DNA from: Candidatus Nanohalarchaeota archaeon
GTDB lineage: Archaea; EX4484-52; B79-G9
Assembly (NCBI GenBank): GCA_030635525.1
Contig: DAOVYR010000003.1
Coordinates: 1-17,046 of the forward strand
Reading direction: 5' to 3'
Length of the DNA: 17,046 nt
Positions 1 to 6,967 of this stretch are shown piece after piece. The position numbers were made by a program, and so were the translations under genes. Below the pieces are notes generated by a model. That model was not told the origin of the DNA. It searched no databases and saw only the letters and a program-made list of their open reading frames with translations. The first letter of the stretch is position 1, and each line of letters begins with the position of its first letter.

Positions 1-1296
1 AATCACGCGGGGGTCGCGCCTGAAGCCAGGTATCTGCATGCCAGATGATTGTATCTGTTTTGCGACGCTTTTGGGGTCCATGTTGGATGTGCTTACCCAG
101 AACATTGAGAATACGGCGCAGCCGAACATGTAGAATGATACATAGGTGATTATGCGCGCAATGTCCATCAGGGTCGGGAGTGTGGAATATGCGTTTATCA
201 TATATAGACCTAGGAGCATACCGATTGCTGTTGTTACAGCTATTATCAGGTATTCTCTTTCTTTGAATATTGCGTATGCAATGATTATTCCAAGCATTAC
301 GCTTAGAAGGATGCTTAGAGAGAGCATGTTTATTGCAAATGAGTTTGGCGGGCTGAGGAAGTACATTAATCCGCTTGTAGGGTTGCCGTTCTCATTGAAT
401 ACGCCAAGTATTGCAAAGCCGCGGTCTGATAGCATCTTGCCCCAGACCTGCAGGTTTATGAGGATTGCTGATGTCAGTATTACTGGCATTACGTTTGTGT
501 AGATGAATTTTAGTGGCCATTTTCTTCCGAAGCCCCTGATTGAGCCGAAGGCCAGCGGGATTTCTACGCGCATGGATTGGGCGTAGACTACGAGGATGAA
601 TACTGATAGTGTTGATATTATTGGTATTAGCAGTGTTAGAGTATCACTTAGTGCTGGAGCTCCAGATACGAATAGCATTATGAGTTGCGGGATTCTTCCT
701 ATGTATACTCCAGCGTCGGTTTTTAGTACACTGAAAAGGCCGATTAGTATCTGTTTGCTTACGCCTGCTGCGATGAATAGTGATACGCCTGAGCCGAAGC
801 CCCATTTTGAGACTACCTCGTCCATGAATATTATGAGCCATCCACCTATTGTCAGTTGGGCTATCACAAAGAGCATCATTGCTGTTGTGTGGACTATGGG
901 ATCAATTGCGCCAAACATTGTGTATGCTGCGGCTTCAACGAATGCGAAGGTGAATGCGAGTATTTTCTGGGTGCCCTGGAACATTACTCTGCCGTGATGG
1001 CTGCTTAGGTCCCAGTCTATTACTTTTGCGCCTACCAATAATTGGAGTATTATGCTTGCGGATACTATTGGACCGATACCTAGTGTAATTATGGTGCCTA
1101 TGCTTGCGCCCATGAGTGCTGCGAGCTGTTCAAAGTATGCCATTCTTTCAGGGCTTACTCCCAGGAGGAATGTATCTGAGAGGAGAAAGTATAACAGGAG
1201 CATGATGCCTGTCCATTTTAGTTTCTGGTTGAATGTCTGTCTTTTTACTGGTTTCTGGACGCCTGGTAATTTCTGGAGCAGTGCTTCGTAATCCAT
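1..1296 (-). CDS. secY: Protein translocase subunit SecY, partial (C-terminus cut by window edge)
   Basis: This is the central channel subunit of the Sec61/SecYEG translocon, which passes secretory proteins through the membrane and inserts membrane proteins into it. I translated 432 codons with no stop. The product begins MDYEALLQKLPGVQKP, has a first membrane helix near residues 29-48, the plug region near 62-85 (GASIGTIITLGIGPIVSASI), further helices, and a loop with PLAFGSIRGFGRKWP near residue 255. The visible part ends in GFRRDPRVI, which matches the cytosolic loop before helix 9, so helices 9-10 and the tail lie outside the window. The ATG at 1296 follows GTGAACAAA; the GTG 9 nt upstream is in frame but is better read as the Shine-Dalgarno core. 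It follows uL15 by 32 nt, its usual archaeal position. Identification is very secure. Confidence 0.96.
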   Translation of the reverse strand, partial: MDYEALLQKLPGVQKPVKRQTFNQKLKWTGIMLLLYFLLSDTFLLGVSPERMAYFEQLAALMGASIGTIITLGIGPIVSASIILQLLVGAKVIDWDLSSHHGRVMFQGTQKILAFTFAFVEAAAYTMFGAIDPIVHTTAMMLFVIAQLTIGGWLIIFMDEVVSKWGFGSGVSLFIAAGVSKQILIGLFSVLKTDAGVYIGRIPQLIMLFVSGAPALSDTLTLLIPIISTLSVFILVVYAQSMRVEIPLAFGSIRGFGRKWPLKFIYTNVMPVILTSAILINLQVWGKMLSDRGFAILGVFNENGNPTSGLMYFLSPPNSFAINMLSLSILLSVMLGIIIAYAIFKEREYLIIAVTTAIGMLLGLYMINAYSTLPTLMDIARIITYVSFYMFGCAVFSMFWVSTSNMDPKSVAKQIQSSGMQIPGFRRDPRVI

Positions 1297-1328
1297 TTTG
1301 TTCACGATGTTTTGTTAGAATGTTTAAG

Positions 1329-1820
1329 TTATTGTTTTGGTGGTTCTTTTTTGTCTGGCGTTTGTTTTTGTCCGGCAATTGTTATTGGTTCTCCACCTGC
1401 TTTTTTTATTTTTTCTTCTGCGCTTTTGGAGAATTCTTTTGCTGTTATTTTTAGTTTGAGTGAGGGGTTTCCTCTTGCAAGTATTTTGTCGTAGCCGAGT
1501 TTGGCTGCGTTGATTTCTGTTGTGTCTTTGGTTTGTTTTGCGAATCCTTTTGCGACGTATATGCTGATGTGTTTTTCGAGGTCGTCTAAGTTGATTGTGT
1601 TTGGATTGTTTATGGTTGCGGGCGGTCTTTTGAATCCGTAGTTTCCTATGCGGGTGCCTTTCTTGTGTATTGTTGTCATGTTCTGCTGACCTTTCTTGCC
1701 TGCGCCTGCGTTTCCTACCCCGCCTCTTGAGCCTGCGCCGCGGTGCTTTTTCGGGCTGCCCCAGCCGTGGGTTCTTGAGCCGCGGAGTTTGTTGCATTTC
1801 GTTTTTTTGTTTGTGGTCAT
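1329..1820 (-). CDS. rpl15: 50S ribosomal protein uL15 (L15)
   Basis: Large-subunit protein that binds 23S rRNA. The 163-residue product has the family's Gly/Arg/His-rich N-terminus (residues 12-45, including LRGSRTHGWG and KKHRGAGSRGGVGNAG), whose extended chain threads into rRNA, then a globular C-terminal part with the glycine-centred turn KKAGGEPITI. It ends in a short Lys/Pro/Gln tail. The ATG at 1820 is preceded by AGTGATACA, a clear Shine-Dalgarno. It sits between uL30 and secY, the canonical archaeal order. A second minus-strand frame over the same DNA gives an Arg-rich reading that is only a shadow. Confidence 0.95.
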   Translation of the reverse strand: MTTNKKTKCNKLRGSRTHGWGSPKKHRGAGSRGGVGNAGAGKKGQQNMTTIHKKGTRIGNYGFKRPPATINNPNTINLDDLEKHISIYVAKGFAKQTKDTTEINAAKLGYDKILARGNPSLKLKITAKEFSKSAEEKIKKAGGEPITIAGQKQTPDKKEPPKQ

Positions 1821-1842
1821 TGTATCACTTGAGTATGAATTA

Positions 1843-2274
1843 TTATAGCATTCTTAGGATGAGTGCGTTTATTTTGTCTTTGCGGTAACCGAGTGCACCG
1901 CCCTGGTTGAATGTCTTTTTTGTTCCTTTTCTTTCGAAGCCTTTTCTTGGGGGCGATAGTTGGAATACGGGTTTGATGTTGGATTCTTTTATTTGTCCTT
2001 TTTTGATTTGTTCTGTTATTGTTTTTAGGTTTTTTGGATCCGGCTTTTTTGTTGAGGATATTTTTGCGCGTTTGGCAATGAGTTCTTCGAGTGTTTTTTG
2101 GTCTATCTCGCCCCATGTAATGTAGTCTTTTGTTCTTTTGAGCATGCCTTTGTTTGTGTCTGTTTCGGGGATGACTATGCAATGATTGGGCTTGTTTAGG
2201 CGCAGCATGTGCATTGTGTCTCGTATTTCTTTTGTGATGTTTGCTGTTCCTCTAATTCTTATTACTGCGTACAT
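1843..2274 (-). CDS. rpl30: 50S ribosomal protein uL30 (L30)
   Basis: Large-subunit protein of the archaeal/eukaryotic long L30 type (143 residues). The N-terminus MYAVIRIRGTANITKEIRDT and MLRLNKPNHCIVI form the ferredoxin-like core. The C-terminal extension PVFQLSPPRKGFERKGTKK followed by a GGALGYR motif is typical of archaeal L30 and absent from the short bacterial protein. The ATG at 2274 follows AAGGTAACAAAA. It lies 37 nt after uS5, one of the wider gaps in the cluster, and 22 nt before uL15. Confidence 0.95.
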   Translation of the reverse strand: MYAVIRIRGTANITKEIRDTMHMLRLNKPNHCIVIPETDTNKGMLKRTKDYITWGEIDQKTLEELIAKRAKISSTKKPDPKNLKTITEQIKKGQIKESNIKPVFQLSPPRKGFERKGTKKTFNQGGALGYRKDKINALILRML

Positions 2275-2311
2275 TTTTGTTACCTTTTATTTTTTATTGG
2301 GATTTAATATA

Positions 2312-3271
2312 TTATTCTTTTTTTGTCTTTGTTTCTTTTTTTGGTTTGTCTTCCTGTTTTTTTGTTTTTGTTGTATCTTTTTCTTCTTTTTTTGTTTCAG
2401 GTTTGGTTTCTTGTTTTTTTGTTGTATCTTTTTCTTCTTTTTTGGTGTCAGTTTGAGCATCTTCTTTTTTGGTATCTTTAGGTGTTTCTTTTTCTTTTGA
2501 CTGTTTTTCTGGTTCGGATGTTTCTTTTTGTTCTGATTCTTCCTTTACTGGTTCAGGCCGGGTTATTGTGGTGTTTGGACCTTCGGTCATGCCTGTTGTC
2601 TTTATTGATTCTTGTGTTGTTTTTAGTTTGTTGAGGTTTTTTAGTGCGTTGAAGTTTGCCATTACGAAGTTTATTCGTGTGTCTGTTTGTCCCATTGATT
2701 TTGTCCACAGGTCGCGGATGCCTGCAAGTCGGATTATTTTTTTGATTTCAGGTGCTACGCATAGTTCAATGCCGCGTGGGGCAGGTATTAAGCGTACTTT
2801 TACGGAGCCTACTTTTCCCTGTGTTTTGAATGGGATTGAGTGTGCGCCTCTGCATTCACATTCCCATGAACCGCAGCCGCGCCTTATTGGGATGATTTTG
2901 AGTTTTGCCTGTGTTGTTGCTTTTGTGATTGCACTTAGCGCGTCTTTTCCTGTGGCGTAGCCGATGCCTACCAGGCCGTCTTTGTTGCCTACTGCAACGA
3001 GAGCGTGTAGTGTTCTTTTTCTGCCTGACTGGTGCATGCGTGTTGTGATTCTTAATGGTGTTCTTTTTTTACCGCCGCCTTTGCCCGGCATTCCACCGAT
3101 GAATATTATCTCGTCTTCGATGTTTGGTACGAGGTAATCTATGATTTCGGATTCTTTTATTACGTAGTTTTTTTTGAATATTTCTTCTATTGATGTTATT
3201 TCCCCGCTCATCACTCTTTTGCCAAGGCTTGTTTTCGGGGTCCAGGGTTTAGTTTCCTTTTCGTATCTCAT
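2312..3271 (-). CDS. rps5: 30S ribosomal protein uS5 (S5) with long Lys/Glu/Thr tail
   Basis: Small-subunit protein involved in decoding accuracy and mRNA entry. The double-stranded-RNA-binding-like S5 N-domain lies at about residues 65-130 (KKRTPLRITTRMHQSG, HALVAVGNKDGLVGIGYATG). The archaeal signature GCGSWECEC is at about 132-140, followed by HSIPF and the C-domain LIPAPRG and LAGIRDLWTKSMG. After about residue 236 comes a low-complexity tail of about 83 residues of K, E, T, D and Q, which archaeal S5 normally lacks. The tail includes a 17-residue repeat (TKKEEKDTTK twice). I chose ATG 3271 because GTGA at 3277-3280 is the Shine-Dalgarno; the longer GTG start would overlap it. The gene starts 9 nt after uL18 ends. 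Confidence 0.95.
   Translation of the reverse strand: MRYEKETKPWTPKTSLGKRVMSGEITSIEEIFKKNYVIKESEIIDYLVPNIEDEIIFIGGMPGKGGGKKRTPLRITTRMHQSGRKRTLHALVAVGNKDGLVGIGYATGKDALSAITKATTQAKLKIIPIRRGCGSWECECRGAHSIPFKTQGKVGSVKVRLIPAPRGIELCVAPEIKKIIRLAGIRDLWTKSMGQTDTRINFVMANFNALKNLNKLKTTQESIKTTGMTEGPNTTITRPEPVKEESEQKETSEPEKQSKEKETPKDTKKEDAQTDTKKEEKDTTKKQETKPETKKEEKDTTKTKKQEDKPKKETKTKKE
2370..2443 (-). repeat. 51-bp-period internal repeat in the uS5 tail
   Basis: The segment 2370-2392 recurs at 2421-2443 with 23 identical bases and continued similarity on both sides. The offset is 51 bp, exactly 17 codons, so the duplicated protein unit (TKKEEKDTTK) stays in frame. This points to growth of the tail by slippage or unequal exchange. 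Base composition is low in complexity, but the shared GTTGTATC core is not a homopolymer. Confidence 0.75.
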
Positions 3272-3280
3272 GTTTTTCAC

Positions 3281-3859
3281 TTACTTTTTTTTTGTATCTT
3301 TCTTTGGTGGTTTTGCAGTTGTTTTTTTGGTTGCTTTTGGTTTTGTGTCTTTTTCTTTTTTCATTTTTAGTATGTTTTCTTTTACTTTTTCGAATTCTTT
3401 TGTGCTGTCTTTTTTCAGGTGTGTGCCTGTGATTCTTTTTTCGTCTGGGAATATGTCTTTTTCTGTGTCGTGCGCTATTTTTATGCCGCCGTCAATGATG
3501 CCTTTTACTGCTGCGAAGATGCGACCCTTTGTGTAGGTGGAGTGGAGTCCGAAGTCGATGATTGCGGTTTTTATTTTTTTGTCTAGGGATCTTTTTGCGC
3601 AGAGCAGGCCTGTGAGGTATGCGCTGGGGGTGTTTTTTTGTGCATGTGTCCATCCGTATGATTTTAGTTCTATTGAGGTGGCTTGTGCTATTGTTTCGTC
3701 TCCTTTTTCGTTGTATTTGACTGTTTGTATGATTATCTGTTTGTTTGTGATTCTTATGACTATGCGCGGCTCTTTTGAGAGTAAGAGGTTGTACCTTTTT
3801 TTGTAGTTTGTCTTGCCGCTTCTTCGTTTTTTGAAGTTGAGTTTGTATCTTGCGTCCAT
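3281..3859 (-). CDS. rpl18: 50S ribosomal protein uL18 (L18)
   Basis: Binds 5S rRNA with uL5 and docks it on the large subunit. The 192-residue product has the archaeal L18 N-terminus (YKLNFKKRRSGKTNYKKRYNLL), the core PRIVIRITNKQIIIQ, and the conserved GLHSTYTKGRIFAAVKGIIDGG region. The last 30 residues (KEKDTKPKATKKTTAKPPKK and on) are a basic low-complexity tail. I chose ATG 3859; a GTG 9 nt upstream is in frame but belongs to the Shine-Dalgarno GTGACAACA. It lies between eL19 and uS5 as in other archaea. Confidence 0.94.
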   Translation of the reverse strand: MDARYKLNFKKRRSGKTNYKKRYNLLLSKEPRIVIRITNKQIIIQTVKYNEKGDETIAQATSIELKSYGWTHAQKNTPSAYLTGLLCAKRSLDKKIKTAIIDFGLHSTYTKGRIFAAVKGIIDGGIKIAHDTEKDIFPDEKRITGTHLKKDSTKEFEKVKENILKMKKEKDTKPKATKKTTAKPPKKDTKKK

Positions 3860-3884
3860 TGTTGTCACGTTGTATGTTTTATGA

Positions 3885-4325
3885 TTATTGTCTCATTTTT
3901 TTTATGTAAAGATGGAGGGATGATTTGTCTTTGAAGACACCTGAGCTTGATTTCAGGTATAGGTGCCTGTATTCGCTTGTTTTTATTTTGTCTTTTGATT
4001 TCAGGTTGTTTAGTTCTTTTCTTAGTGCGCGGATTTTTGTGATCCATACTCTTTTTGAGGGTATTCGTGCTTTTTTTGTTCCTTTTCTTTTACCTTGTCC
4101 TGTCATCTGGCCTTTTTTTTTCTGCAGTTTTATTTTTTTTGATCTTGCGGTGCTTGTGCCGATGATTGGTCTTGCGGTGATTGAGCCTTCGCTTATGTGT
4201 TTTCGGATGTCATTTTTTGTTATGGATTCCTGAATTTCGCTTATCTTTTCCGGGTCAATCCATACTTTATTTCTGCCTACTTTCAGGATGCTTTTTGCAA
4301 TGTTTCGCTGGCTTCTTACGTTCAT
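3885..4325 (-). CDS. rpl19e: 50S ribosomal protein eL19 (L19e)
   Basis: Archaeal/eukaryotic large-subunit protein with no bacterial counterpart. The 146-residue product matches the family along its length: MNVRSQRNIAKSILKVGRNK, then VWIDPEKISEI, the basic linker GQMTGQGKRKGTKKARIPSK and a C-terminal helix region ending IKKMRQ. The ATG at 4325 follows AGTGATTTAC; the GTG of this motif is in frame at -9 and is rejected as a start. It lies between the small zinc-ribbon gene and uL18. Confidence 0.95.
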   Translation of the reverse strand: MNVRSQRNIAKSILKVGRNKVWIDPEKISEIQESITKNDIRKHISEGSITARPIIGTSTARSKKIKLQKKKGQMTGQGKRKGTKKARIPSKRVWITKIRALRKELNNLKSKDKIKTSEYRHLYLKSSSGVFKDKSSLHLYIKKMRQ

Positions 4326-4348
4326 GTAAATCACTGTCAGTCCATTTT

Positions 4349-4528
4349 TTAGTTGTTATCGAGTGTGAATTCTTTTTCTCCGAGTTTTAGTATGATTTCG
4401 TTTGTGTATTCTGTGTCGCAGAACGGGCATTTCAGGTATTCTATCTGGCTTTCTTTTTTTTTGTCGCCGATTGTTCCGCAGCGTGGGCAGTGGTCCTTTC
4501 CCATGTGTAAAAATGCTATTGATGTCAT
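4349..4528 (-). CDS. Small zinc-ribbon protein of unknown function, 59 residues
   Basis: This gene was found by reading the gap between eL32 and eL19 on the minus strand. The product begins MTSIAFLHMGKDHCPRCG and has two Cys pairs, C14-x2-C17 (CPRC) and C34-x2-C37 (CPFC), 16 residues apart. That is the layout of a single four-cysteine zinc ribbon. The C-terminal part (EIILKLGEKEFTLDNN) is strand-like and ends in TAA. The start ATG at 4528 lies after TGATAAC, a variant of the local Shine-Dalgarno, 9 nt after the eL32 stop; the internal ATG at 4504 has no such site. Tight packing and shared orientation support co-transcription with ribosomal proteins. I do not recognise a named family. RNA, ribosome or transcription-factor binding is possible but unproven. 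Confidence 0.82.
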   Translation of the reverse strand: MTSIAFLHMGKDHCPRCGTIGDKKKESQIEYLKCPFCDTEYTNEIILKLGEKEFTLDNN

Positions 4529-4537
4529 GTTATCATA

Positions 4538-5233
4538 TCATTTTTTGATTGAGCTTTTGCCTGCCTGTTTTTTTGCTGGTTTTGGCTTGGGTGTTGTCTT
4601 TGTTTTTGTGGGTGTTTGTTTTGTGTCTTTTTTGACTGTTTTTGGTTGTTTTTCCTTTTTGTTTGTTTCTTTTGCTGGTTGTGATGCTTTTTTTTTGGGT
4701 TGTTTTTGTTCTTTTTTTGCGGGTGTTTCTTTTGTTTTTGTTTTTTTTTCTGGTTCTTTACTGGTTGTTTCCTGCTCTTTTGTCTCTTCTGGTTTCTTTT
4801 GGGTTTTTGTTTCTTTCTTTTTCTCTTTTTTTTCCTTTGTTGGTTTTATTTTTAGTTTTATTTTCGGGTTGAGTATGTGAAGTTTGAGTTCTTTTGCTTT
4901 TTTTATGATGGTTCTTTTCTTTTTGTTGCCGACTGTGCCCCTGATGCGGATTGTGTGTTTTGTGCTGTCAAGGTTGTCTAGATCGTTCAGGTTTGATGTC
5001 AGTATTTCAATAAGGCCGTTTGGGTGCATGCCTTTTACTTTTTTTGGTGAACTGTAGCTCGGGCTTGCAAGGGAACCTTTTAGGCGTCTCCTGATTTTGT
5101 TGTCGCGGCCTTTCGGGCGCCTCCATTTTTTTTGGAGTCGCTTTACAGCGCCTGCGTCTGTTCTTATGAAGTTCGGCTTTTTTTTCTTGATTTGCTCGCG
5201 CTTTTTGAGCAGGTCGATTATGGTGCTTGTCAT
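4538..5233 (-). CDS. rpl32e: 50S ribosomal protein eL32 (L32e) with about 100-residue basic tail
   Basis: Archaeal/eukaryotic large-subunit protein. Residues 1-125 carry the family core: a basic helix (LLKKREQIKKKKPNFIRTD), KRLQKKWRRPKGRDNKIRRR, and MHPNGLIEILTSN. From about residue 126 to 231 the protein is almost wholly K, T, E, P and Q, which makes it much longer than the usual archaeal protein (roughly 125-140 residues). I chose ATG 5233 rather than the ATG at 5242, because the upstream sequence GATGATAAAA has the same register to the start as the Shine-Dalgarno sites of neighbours, and the same sequence precedes uL23. It follows uL6 by 14 nt. Confidence 0.93.
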   Translation of the reverse strand: MTSTIIDLLKKREQIKKKKPNFIRTDAGAVKRLQKKWRRPKGRDNKIRRRLKGSLASPSYSSPKKVKGMHPNGLIEILTSNLNDLDNLDSTKHTIRIRGTVGNKKKRTIIKKAKELKLHILNPKIKLKIKPTKEKKEKKKETKTQKKPEETKEQETTSKEPEKKTKTKETPAKKEQKQPKKKASQPAKETNKKEKQPKTVKKDTKQTPTKTKTTPKPKPAKKQAGKSSIKK

Positions 5234-5247
5234 TTTTATCATCTGTT

Positions 5248-5766
5248 TTATCCTTTTTTTGTGATGTAGATGCCGTCTTGGTATATTCTTATGTCTTTAT
5301 TTTTCAGCCTGCATGCCTGTTCGAGGTTTGCGGCGGTCTGACCGACGTTTTCTTTTGACGGGCCGGTGATGGTTATCTCTTCTTTTCCGAGGTTAACTTT
5401 TACGCCTTCTTTTATATGGGCTTTTCTTGTGCCTTTTTCACCCATGAAGTTTGTGATTATGATTGTGTCTGCGTCCTGTTTTAGTGTCATCGGGAAGTGT
5501 GTGTAGAGTATTTTGAGCTGGTATTCGTAGTCTTTTTCTGCGCCTTTGAGCATATTTTTCAGGTGTGCAGCCCATGTGCCTAGGGTGGCTTTGTCTTTTT
5601 TTTGGTTAGAGTCTGTTTTTATTTTTATGAGGTTGTCTTTTTGTGTGATTGTGATGCGTGAGTGTGCGAAAGATTTTTTGACTGTGGCGTTCGGGCCTTC
5701 TGCTGTTATTGTCGTGTCTTCTTTCTTGATTTTGATATTTTCGGGAATTGTTATGGCTGTTTCCAT
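5248..5766 (-). CDS. rpl6: 50S ribosomal protein uL6 (L6)
   Basis: Large-subunit protein near the factor-binding site, built from two similar domains. The 172-residue product has domain one starting ETAITIPENIKIKKEDTTI, the conserved LGTWAAHLKNMLKGAEKDYE segment, and domain two with KVNLGKEEITITGPSKENVG and the conserved C-terminus DIRIYQDGIYITKKG. The ATG at 5766 follows AGTGACCCAG; the in-frame GTG at -9 is read as the Shine-Dalgarno. It lies between uS8 and eL32. Confidence 0.95.
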   Translation of the reverse strand: METAITIPENIKIKKEDTTITAEGPNATVKKSFAHSRITITQKDNLIKIKTDSNQKKDKATLGTWAAHLKNMLKGAEKDYEYQLKILYTHFPMTLKQDADTIIITNFMGEKGTRKAHIKEGVKVNLGKEEITITGPSKENVGQTAANLEQACRLKNKDIRIYQDGIYITKKG

Positions 5767-5788
5767 CTGGGTCACTGTTGTTTTGTAT

Positions 5789-6175
5789 TTAGTATATATA
5801 TGCTATGAGTATTCCGCCGATTCGGTCTCTTGTTTCGCGGTGGCTTTTTGTGCCTTCTGGTGTTGAGATAATCAGTGTGCCGACGCCGGCTGCAGGTAGG
5901 GTTCTCTTTTCCCATTTTTCATAGTCGTGTTTTTTTATGGGCTGCCTGGGCACTATTGTTTTGCAGTCGTTTATTTTGCCGATTAGTTTTATTTTTATTT
6001 GGTTGCCTTTGTTGTCTTCGATTTCTTTGTAGTCGCCGATGTATCCATTTTGCTTCATTATTTTTAGTGTGTCTTTTAGCAGGTTTGAGATGTGTCTTAC
6101 TGTGCATTCCTGCTTGCCTGCATTTTCTGCATTTTTGATTATGGATAGCGCGTCTGAGAGAGGGTCATGCATCAT
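5789..6175 (-). CDS. rps8: 30S ribosomal protein uS8 (S8)
   Basis: Binds 16S rRNA helix 21 early in small-subunit assembly. The product begins MMHDPLSDALSIIKNAENAG and ends with the conserved HRETRDRIGGILIAYIY. I chose ATG 6175, giving 128 residues, close to the usual archaeal length, because AAGGTG at 6183-6188 lies at a normal distance upstream. A longer in-frame start at 6199 would place that Shine-Dalgarno inside the coding region. ATG 6172 is a second possible start. Confidence 0.95.
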   Translation of the reverse strand: MMHDPLSDALSIIKNAENAGKQECTVRHISNLLKDTLKIMKQNGYIGDYKEIEDNKGNQIKIKLIGKINDCKTIVPRQPIKKHDYEKWEKRTLPAAGVGTLIISTPEGTKSHRETRDRIGGILIAYIY

Positions 6176-6182
6176 TTTTGTA

Positions 6183-6188
6183 CACCTT
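6183..6188 (-). promoter_or_regulatory. Shine-Dalgarno of uS8 (AAGGTG)
   Basis: AAGGTG lies 7 nt before the ATG at 6175 and is complementary to the 3' end expected for archaeal 16S rRNA. It decides the start: the upstream in-frame ATG at 6199 lies before the site and has no comparable motif. Confidence 0.75.
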
Positions 6189-6217
6189 GTTTTTTTCATT
6201 TTTGTTTGGTTATTGTT

Positions 6218-6442
6218 TTAGTTGTATTTTTTGAATCCTATGCTTTTTGCGTATTCCCTGAAGCATCGCCTGCAGTAGTTCAGGTTGTATTTTTGTATTA
6301 CGCCCATTCCTTTTTTGCCGCATATCCTGCATACTGCCTGTGACAGGCCATGGTCTCTTTTTTTTGGGATGTTGTTTTTTTTGAATCTTAGTAGTTTGGA
6401 TTTTGATTTTATTGTTTTCATGGTTTTTTTGTAGTCGCCCAT
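6218..6442 (-). CDS. rps14: 30S ribosomal protein uS14 (S14, zinc-binding type)
   Basis: Small-subunit head protein. The 74-residue product has two Cys pairs, CRIC and CRRC, joined by GKKGMGVIQKYNLNY, followed by FREYAKSIGFKKYN, the conserved archaeal C-terminus. It carries about 15-20 extra N-terminal residues compared with typical archaeal S14 (about 50-55). The ATG at 6442 is supported by GTGATACA just upstream; the later ATG at 6421 has no clear site. The stop codon of uL5 (TGA) lies inside this Shine-Dalgarno, which implies translational coupling. Confidence 0.94.
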   Translation of the reverse strand: MGDYKKTMKTIKSKSKLLRFKKNNIPKKRDHGLSQAVCRICGKKGMGVIQKYNLNYCRRCFREYAKSIGFKKYN

Positions 6443-6446
6443 TGTA

Positions 6447-6962
6447 TCACATCACTTGTATTTTGAGGTTGTTTTTTGCGTATTCTATTGCTTCTTCTTT
6501 TGTTATCCTGTGAGATTTTGAGGTTTTTGCTTTTTTGATTTTGCGTCTTTTTATCCTGTAGCCCGGTCTTTCGAGTGTGATGTTTATGTTCATGCCGATC
6601 ATCCCGAGTTTTGGGTCGTATTTTTGGCCGGGAATGGACAAGTATTCTTTGATGCCGAAGCTGAAGTTGCCGTTGTTGTCGAAGTTGTAGGGGCTTATGC
6701 GGTTGCCTATGCCCGGAAGGATTTTTTTGAGGAATTCTATTCCTTTTTCTTTTCTCATTGTGACTTTTACGCCGATGGGGAGACCACGCCTGATGCGAAA
6801 TGTGCGTGCTTTTCTGGTGGCAAGGGTTCGTACCGGTTTCTGACCGGTGAGTCTTTCTGCTAAGGTGTATGCTTTTTCTACGCTTTCGCCGGGCTCTCCT
6901 GTGGAGATGCTTAGGGTTACTTTGCTTGTATTTATTACGGTCATCGGGTTTTTGTCCGGCAT
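6447..6962 (-). CDS. rpl5: 50S ribosomal protein uL5 (L5)
   Basis: Binds 5S rRNA and contacts P-site tRNA. The 171-residue product shows the family core: TLSISTGEPGESVEKAYTLA, the basic RKARTFRIRRGLPIGVKVTM stretch, FLKKILPGIGNRI, and GMIGMNINITLERPGYRIKR. I chose ATG 6962 because GTGATTCAG upstream is a Shine-Dalgarno; the GTG at 6971 is in frame but part of that site. An internal ATG seven codons on is a weaker alternative. The eS4 stop (TGA) is embedded in the same GTGA, again suggesting coupling. Confidence 0.95.
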   Translation of the reverse strand: MPDKNPMTVINTSKVTLSISTGEPGESVEKAYTLAERLTGQKPVRTLATRKARTFRIRRGLPIGVKVTMRKEKGIEFLKKILPGIGNRISPYNFDNNGNFSFGIKEYLSIPGQKYDPKLGMIGMNINITLERPGYRIKRRKIKKAKTSKSHRITKEEAIEYAKNNLKIQVM

Positions 6963-6967
6963 CTGAA

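Noticed and set aside
1..1296. Frameshift or pseudogene in secY, given only short frames in the region
   Set aside because: The minus strand is open from the ATG at 1296 to base 1 with uninterrupted SecY similarity; it only lacks a stop because the window ends.
1324..1797. Arg/Lys-rich minus-strand frame overlapping uL15
   Set aside because: It is in a different frame from the recognised uL15 and shows no family features; its composition is what a shifted Lys/Gly-rich gene gives. The same holds for frames over uL30, uL14, uL3 and rtcB.
2320..2345. Many T-tracts that look like archaeal terminators
   Set aside because: On the plus strand they are the complements of AAA codons within Lys-rich genes. 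On the transcribed minus strand they are A-tracts, so they cannot terminate these transcripts.
2186..2500. Long plus-strand frames, very rich in Phe, Ser and Val, here and over most of the window
   Set aside because: They are the reverse complements of Lys-rich minus-strand genes (AAA/AAG read as TTT/CTT). They lack ribosome sites, and every recognised protein family lies on the minus strand.
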